From assembly GCA_964597685.1 (NCBI GenBank), contig CAZQZC010000121.1, positions 1 to 8,242 on the forward strand: a stretch of 8,242 nucleotides of DNA, written 5' to 3'. A model generated the notes under the pieces. The model saw nothing but the letters and a program-made list of their open reading frames with translations, was not told the origin of the DNA and did not search any database. This document shows, in pieces, positions 5,778-8,242 of the stretch (position 1 is its first letter; each line of letters starts with the position of its first letter). Source of the DNA: JBCBTJ01 sp964597685. Lineage in GTDB: Bacteria > Pseudomonadota > Alphaproteobacteria > Caulobacterales > Hyphomonadaceae. Both the position numbers and the translations under genes were made by a program.

Positions 5778-6068
5778 ATGACCAACACGGCCACCCGTCC
5801 GAATTGGGCTCTAGCCCTCGAAATGATGGGGCGCTTTTGGCGTCAGGTTCTCGATGTCTGCGCCCGGGCGCTGCTTGGCGCCGGTATCGTGCTGGCGGCT
5901 GGCGTCGTCGCTGTCGCTGCGGCCGTTGTCGCACTGATCATCGCCGTCGGGGCGGTCCTATTGAGGTTTGTCGGGCAATCCCGGCGACACTCTTCGCAAG
6001 ACAATCCCGACTTTGACGGCGTCACGCTTGAGGCCCGTCGAACCCCGCGCGGCTGGACAGTGGAATAA
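5778..6068 (+). CDS. Small membrane protein of unknown function
   Basis: The 96-residue product is not recognised. A good GAGGAGAG (5766-5773) precedes the ATG by 4 nt. Residues 1-30 are a mostly polar, amphipathic lead (NWALALEMMGRFWRQVLDVCAR). Residues 31-64 form an unbroken hydrophobic run rich in Ala and Val, long enough for one extended helix or a tight hairpin. The tail (65-96) is basic then polar and ends RRTPRGWTVE. The strong ribosome-binding site and the codon use support a real gene despite its size. The position 48 nt after the J-domain gene suggests co-transcription, but it gives no functional clue. It might help anchor the soluble DjlA-like protein, a speculation only. Confidence 0.75.
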   Translation: MTNTATRPNWALALEMMGRFWRQVLDVCARALLGAGIVLAAGVVAVAAAVVALIIAVGAVLLRFVGQSRRHSSQDNPDFDGVTLEARRTPRGWTVE

Positions 6069-6157
6069 GCCCGACCGGCTAAGCTTTTCCAATGTTCGCG
6101 ATGCGGCAAAGTTTCGTCTGTCGCAAACTCTGACGCGCAAAGCGCTGACCGCAACCC

Positions 6158-7063
6158 ATGACCTTCCGCGACTTCGTCCTCCTGTTTGCGATCTGCTTGG
6201 TCTGGGGCTTGAACATCGTTATCGCGCGATGGCTGTTTGCAGATCTCGGCGTGCCGCCGATCTTCTTCGCTGGCGTCCGGTTTCTGGGGATCGCCCTGGT
6301 TCTCTTCGCTTTCCTTCGACCTGTTCCGAAGGATCTCCGAACACTGTTTCTGATTTCTATGTTCATCGGCGCAGGTCACTTCGCGCTTTTATTCTACGGG
6401 CTCGCACACGCTGAGGCGAGCGCGGCGGCGGTGACGGGCCAGCTCGGCGTGCCCTTCTCGACGCTGATGTCCATGGCGTTTCTCGGCGAGACAATCGGTT
6501 GGCGCCGTGCGATGGGCATCATGCTCTCGTTCGCCGGCGTCGTTTTGATTGCATTCGATCCGGCCGGCTTCTCGTTCAGTTACGGCCTTTTGTACATCGT
6601 CGCCTCTGCGTTCATTGGGTCCATGGGCGGCATCCTGATGAAACGCATGGCGCCGATCTCAGCGTTTCAGATGCAGGCTTGGGTCGGGCTTTTCTCGTTC
6701 GCGCCGCTCTTGGCGCTCTCGGCCGTGGTGGAAGGGCCGGGGGCGTTCGCCGGGTTTGTCGCCGCGGACTGGCCGGCCTGGGCGGCGCTGGCCTTCGCTG
6801 TGGTGGGCGTGTCGATCTTCGGCCATGGCGGGTTCTACACCCTGATCAAGAAGTACGATGTCTCAATGCTGTCGCCGCTGACCCTGATGACCCCGATTTG
6901 GGGCGTGGTGCTCAGCGTCGTACTCCTGTCCGAGCCTTTAACGGCCAATCTCGTCGTTGGCGCAGCCATTTCGCTTTCGGGCGTATTCGTCATCGCAATC
7001 CGGCGTAATCGCGCTTTGCCTGAGGCCGCGATCGCCAGGAAGCTGGGCGCAGGACCAAGTTGA
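6158..7063 (+). CDS. EamA-family (DMT superfamily) transporter
   Basis: The 301-residue protein has about ten membrane helices in two EamA repeats, roughly 1-133 and 142-283. Typical signatures are the first-helix LVWGLNIVIARW (14-25), FLGET (108-112) near the end of the first repeat, and LLSEPLT (256-262) in the equivalent place of the second. The second repeat also has SPLTLMTPIWGVVLSVVLL. Such proteins export amino acids or other small metabolites, with O-acetylserine/cysteine exporters (EamA) and YedA as relatives; the substrate cannot be read here. No Shine-Dalgarno is obvious before the ATG. The 89-nt gap before it holds no gene. Its TGA overlaps the ATG of the amidase by one base, so the two are translationally coupled. 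Export of a cell-wall recycling product would fit the pairing but is inference. Confidence 0.93.
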   Translation: MTFRDFVLLFAICLVWGLNIVIARWLFADLGVPPIFFAGVRFLGIALVLFAFLRPVPKDLRTLFLISMFIGAGHFALLFYGLAHAEASAAAVTGQLGVPFSTLMSMAFLGETIGWRRAMGIMLSFAGVVLIAFDPAGFSFSYGLLYIVASAFIGSMGGILMKRMAPISAFQMQAWVGLFSFAPLLALSAVVEGPGAFAGFVAADWPAWAALAFAVVGVSIFGHGGFYTLIKKYDVSMLSPLTLMTPIWGVVLSVVLLSEPLTANLVVGAAISLSGVFVIAIRRNRALPEAAIARKLGAGPS

Positions 7064-7809
7064 TGCGCATCAAGGACGCTTGGAGCCCAAATTTCAACGA
7101 TCGCCGCACGCCGGTGGACATGCTGGTGCTTCATTATACGGGCATGGAGACGGCCGAAGCCGCGCTCGCTCGAATGCGCGATCCTGCAGCTCAGGTCTCC
7201 GCCCATTACATGGTCGATGAAGCCGGGCTTGTCTTCCGCCTTGTGCCGGAGGATAAGCGGGCTTGGCACGCGGGCGTTTCAAGCTGGCGGGGCGACCAAG
7301 ACCTCAATTCCCATTCCATCGGCGTGGAGATCGTGAATGGCGGGCATGATTTCCCAGATGAGACCGGCGCGCCGCCGACCTATCCAGACGCCCAGATCGC
7401 CGCGGTGATTTCGCTCTGTCGGGCCATTTTGACGCGTCACCCCATCCCCGCCAGTCGGATCGTCGGACATTCCGACATTGCGCCGTCGCGCAAGCGAGAT
7501 CCGGGCGAGCATTTCCCCTGGCGTCGCCTCGCTGAGGCCGGTGTGGGGTTTTGGCCGAGGTCGCCCAATTCCGATGCTGTGATGGGCGCCGGCTTGACGG
7601 GGCGCGATCAGGGGGAGGCCGTTCGACGGCTTCAAAGAGCTTTGTTTGATATCGGATATGACCTCGAACAAAGCGGTGTTTTCGACGCCGCAACGGAGTG
7701 CGCCGTGACCGCATTTCAGCGACGGTTCGCCCCGGACCGTGTGACGGGTCAGGCTGATTGGATGAGTGTTGCGCTGATCGACGCGGTTCGGGCCCGCTTC
7801 GAAGGCTAA
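7063..7809 (+). CDS. N-acetylmuramoyl-L-alanine amidase, AmpD/AmiD-like, with peptidoglycan-binding domain
   Basis: The 248-residue protein has an N-terminal Amidase_2 domain and a C-terminal PG_binding_1 domain. The zinc ligands expected for the AmpD fold are present: His24 (VLHYTG), His136 (VGHSDIAP) and Asp146 (KRDPG); Glu89 (SIGVEI) and Lys144 match the catalytic residues of AmpD. The second domain, about 181-245, contains GEAVRRLQRALFDIGYD and the ECAVTAFQRRF repeat. The reaction is cleavage of the bond between N-acetylmuramic acid and L-alanine of muropeptides. E. coli AmiD, with this domain order, is a lipoprotein, but here no signal peptide or lipobox precedes the domain, pointing to a cytoplasmic recycling role. 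AGGA (7051-7054) lies 8 nt before the ATG at 7063, which overlaps the transporter stop (TGATG). The stop overlaps that of the convergent small gene. Confidence 0.94.
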   Translation: MRIKDAWSPNFNDRRTPVDMLVLHYTGMETAEAALARMRDPAAQVSAHYMVDEAGLVFRLVPEDKRAWHAGVSSWRGDQDLNSHSIGVEIVNGGHDFPDETGAPPTYPDAQIAAVISLCRAILTRHPIPASRIVGHSDIAPSRKRDPGEHFPWRRLAEAGVGFWPRSPNSDAVMGAGLTGRDQGEAVRRLQRALFDIGYDLEQSGVFDAATECAVTAFQRRFAPDRVTGQADWMSVALIDAVRARFEG

Positions 7810-8075
7810 GTGTCGCCGTCGGCTTTCATATTAGACATGAACAGGCCAGCGCCGATCAAGCCTCCCGCAGCCCCGATATGAGCGAATGCGGTCAGCACAT
7901 AAATCGCCGGCATGTCTGCGCCGAGATTGGGCGACCCGGCGAGGATTAGGAGCAGCAAGCCCGCCGCGATAACGACGCCGAAGGCGTAGCCGACGAGAAT
8001 GTATCGCCAGAACAGGCGCTTGAGCGCGCGTTCGGTGCGGGTTTGCTTGGCTGCGGACGGGATGTTCGGTCGCAT
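7806..8075 (-). CDS. Small two-helix membrane protein of unknown function
   Basis: The 89-residue product starts MRPNIPSAAKQTRTERALKR, a basic cytoplasmic-type N-terminus, followed by hydrophobic helices at about 23-46 (WRYILVGYAFGVVIAAGLLLLI) and 57-80 (AIYVLTAFAHIGAAGGLIGAGLF) and a short polar tail. Earlier in-frame ATGs exist, but the longer reading would run through the RNase P RNA gene and gives an unlikely polar sequence, so the ATG at 8073-8075 is preferred. No Shine-Dalgarno is visible; a promoter-like pair ends only 8 nt before the ATG, suggesting leaderless translation. Its TAG (7806-7808) shares two bases with the TAA of the convergent amidase. I do not recognise a function. Confidence 0.72.
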   Translation of the reverse strand: MRPNIPSAAKQTRTERALKRLFWRYILVGYAFGVVIAAGLLLLILAGSPNLGADMPAIYVLTAFAHIGAAGGLIGAGLFMSNMKADGDT

Positions 8076-8083
8076 GACGCTGA

Positions 8084-8111
8084 CAGATACTGCGTGCGTG
8101 CGCGCCGCCAA
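8084..8111 (-). promoter_or_regulatory. Putative promoter of the two-helix membrane protein gene
   Basis: On the minus strand TTGGCG (8111-8106), a 16-nt spacer and TATCTG (8089-8084) resemble a sigma70 promoter. The -10 lies 8 nt before the ATG, so the transcript would begin at or within a base or two of the start codon. Match quality is moderate. Confidence 0.35.
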
Positions 8112-8144
8112 GGTCTGGCGCTGCGGCGGTCCAGAGCTTATGTA

Positions 8145-8242
8145 GACGCCGACCAGACGGCCGGGCGGCCGCTGGAGGCTTCGGCCTCTGGAGGAAAGTC
8201 CGGGCTCCATGGAGACAAGGCGGCGGGTAACGCCCGCCCGGC
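8145..8242 (+). ncRNA. rnpB: RNase P RNA (5' part, continues beyond the window)
   Basis: The sequence matches the 5' portion of bacterial type A RNase P RNA, the catalytic RNA that trims tRNA 5' leaders. GACGCCGACCAGACGG aligns with the E. coli 5' end (GAAGCTGACCAGACAG). A hairpin GAGGC-TTCG-GCCTC (8175-8188) follows, then the conserved core GAGGAAAGTCCGGGCTCC (8191-8208). Further on, GGCGGG (8222-8227) pairs with CCCGCC (8233-8238) around TAACG, as in the E. coli CCAGGTAACGCCTGG stem. The 3' half, including the P1 and P4 partner strands, lies outside the window. The exact 5' end is set by alignment only. It is transcribed away from the small membrane protein gene. Confidence 0.96.

Noticed and set aside
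6065..6085. Possible terminator after the small membrane protein (AGCC-CGACC-GGCT followed by AAGCTTTT)
   Set aside because: The stem is only 4 bp, too weak to support.
6499..7008. Overlapping plus-strand frame inside the transporter
   Set aside because: The translation is rich in Arg, Gly and His without a domain pattern, whereas the EamA frame is continuous and has all expected helices.
8076..8210. N-terminal extension of the small membrane protein to give a 134-residue product starting inside the RNase P RNA region
   Set aside because: The extension is read from the complement of rnpB and its upstream region, is polar and of odd composition, and the internal ATG at 8073-8075 gives a normal small membrane protein.

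Overview
The window looks like ordinary chromosomal DNA of a GC-rich alphaproteobacterium, most plausibly a Caulobacterales/Hyphomonadaceae-type or related marine or aquatic lineage. This rests on the high GC, the alphaproteobacterial general-stress-type promoter (GGAAC-N17-CGTA) in front of the fasciclin gene, the TerB/J-domain gene near an AmpD/AmiD-type amidase, and an rnpB of bacterial type A at the right edge. The exact genus cannot be fixed from the sequence alone. There is no sign of a mobile element, tRNA, CRISPR array or prophage. No stretch longer than about 160 bases lacks a gene.

Left part (1-1998). A TetR-family regulator, cut by the window edge, is divergent from a short-chain dehydrogenase (SDR). 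The short shared region holds a promoter-like sequence and a direct repeat that may be the regulator's operator. The SDR ends tail-to-tail with a glutathione S-transferase-like gene on the minus strand. TetR plus SDR plus GST suggests an inducible response to, or metabolism of, small electrophilic or lipophilic compounds.

Middle (1999-4863). A divergent intergenic region with two small dyads leads into a putative lipoprotein with an NTF2/SnoaL-like fold, then a VOC/glyoxalase-like protein 4 nt downstream, then a one-domain six-helix voltage-gated cation channel of the bacterial NaV (NaChBac) type with an unusual selectivity filter, TMDGWRN. A strong hairpin at the channel stop codon separates it from a convergent, secreted fasciclin-domain protein. 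The fasciclin gene has a recognisable general-stress (EcfG-type) promoter and a leader hairpin.

Right part (5025-8242). A TerB plus J-domain co-chaperone without the usual membrane anchor is followed by a 96-residue membrane protein. Next come an EamA-type exporter and, overlapping its stop codon, a zinc N-acetylmuramoyl-L-alanine amidase with a C-terminal peptidoglycan-binding domain but no signal peptide. A convergent 89-residue two-helix membrane protein shares stop-codon bases with the amidase. Divergent from it is the 5' part of the RNase P RNA gene.

I did not find a clearly new multi-gene system. The observations most worth checking are the channel's selectivity filter, the SDR lacking the catalytic Ser/Thr, the stress promoter of the fasciclin gene, the anchor-less DjlA-like protein and the signal-less AmiD-like amidase.
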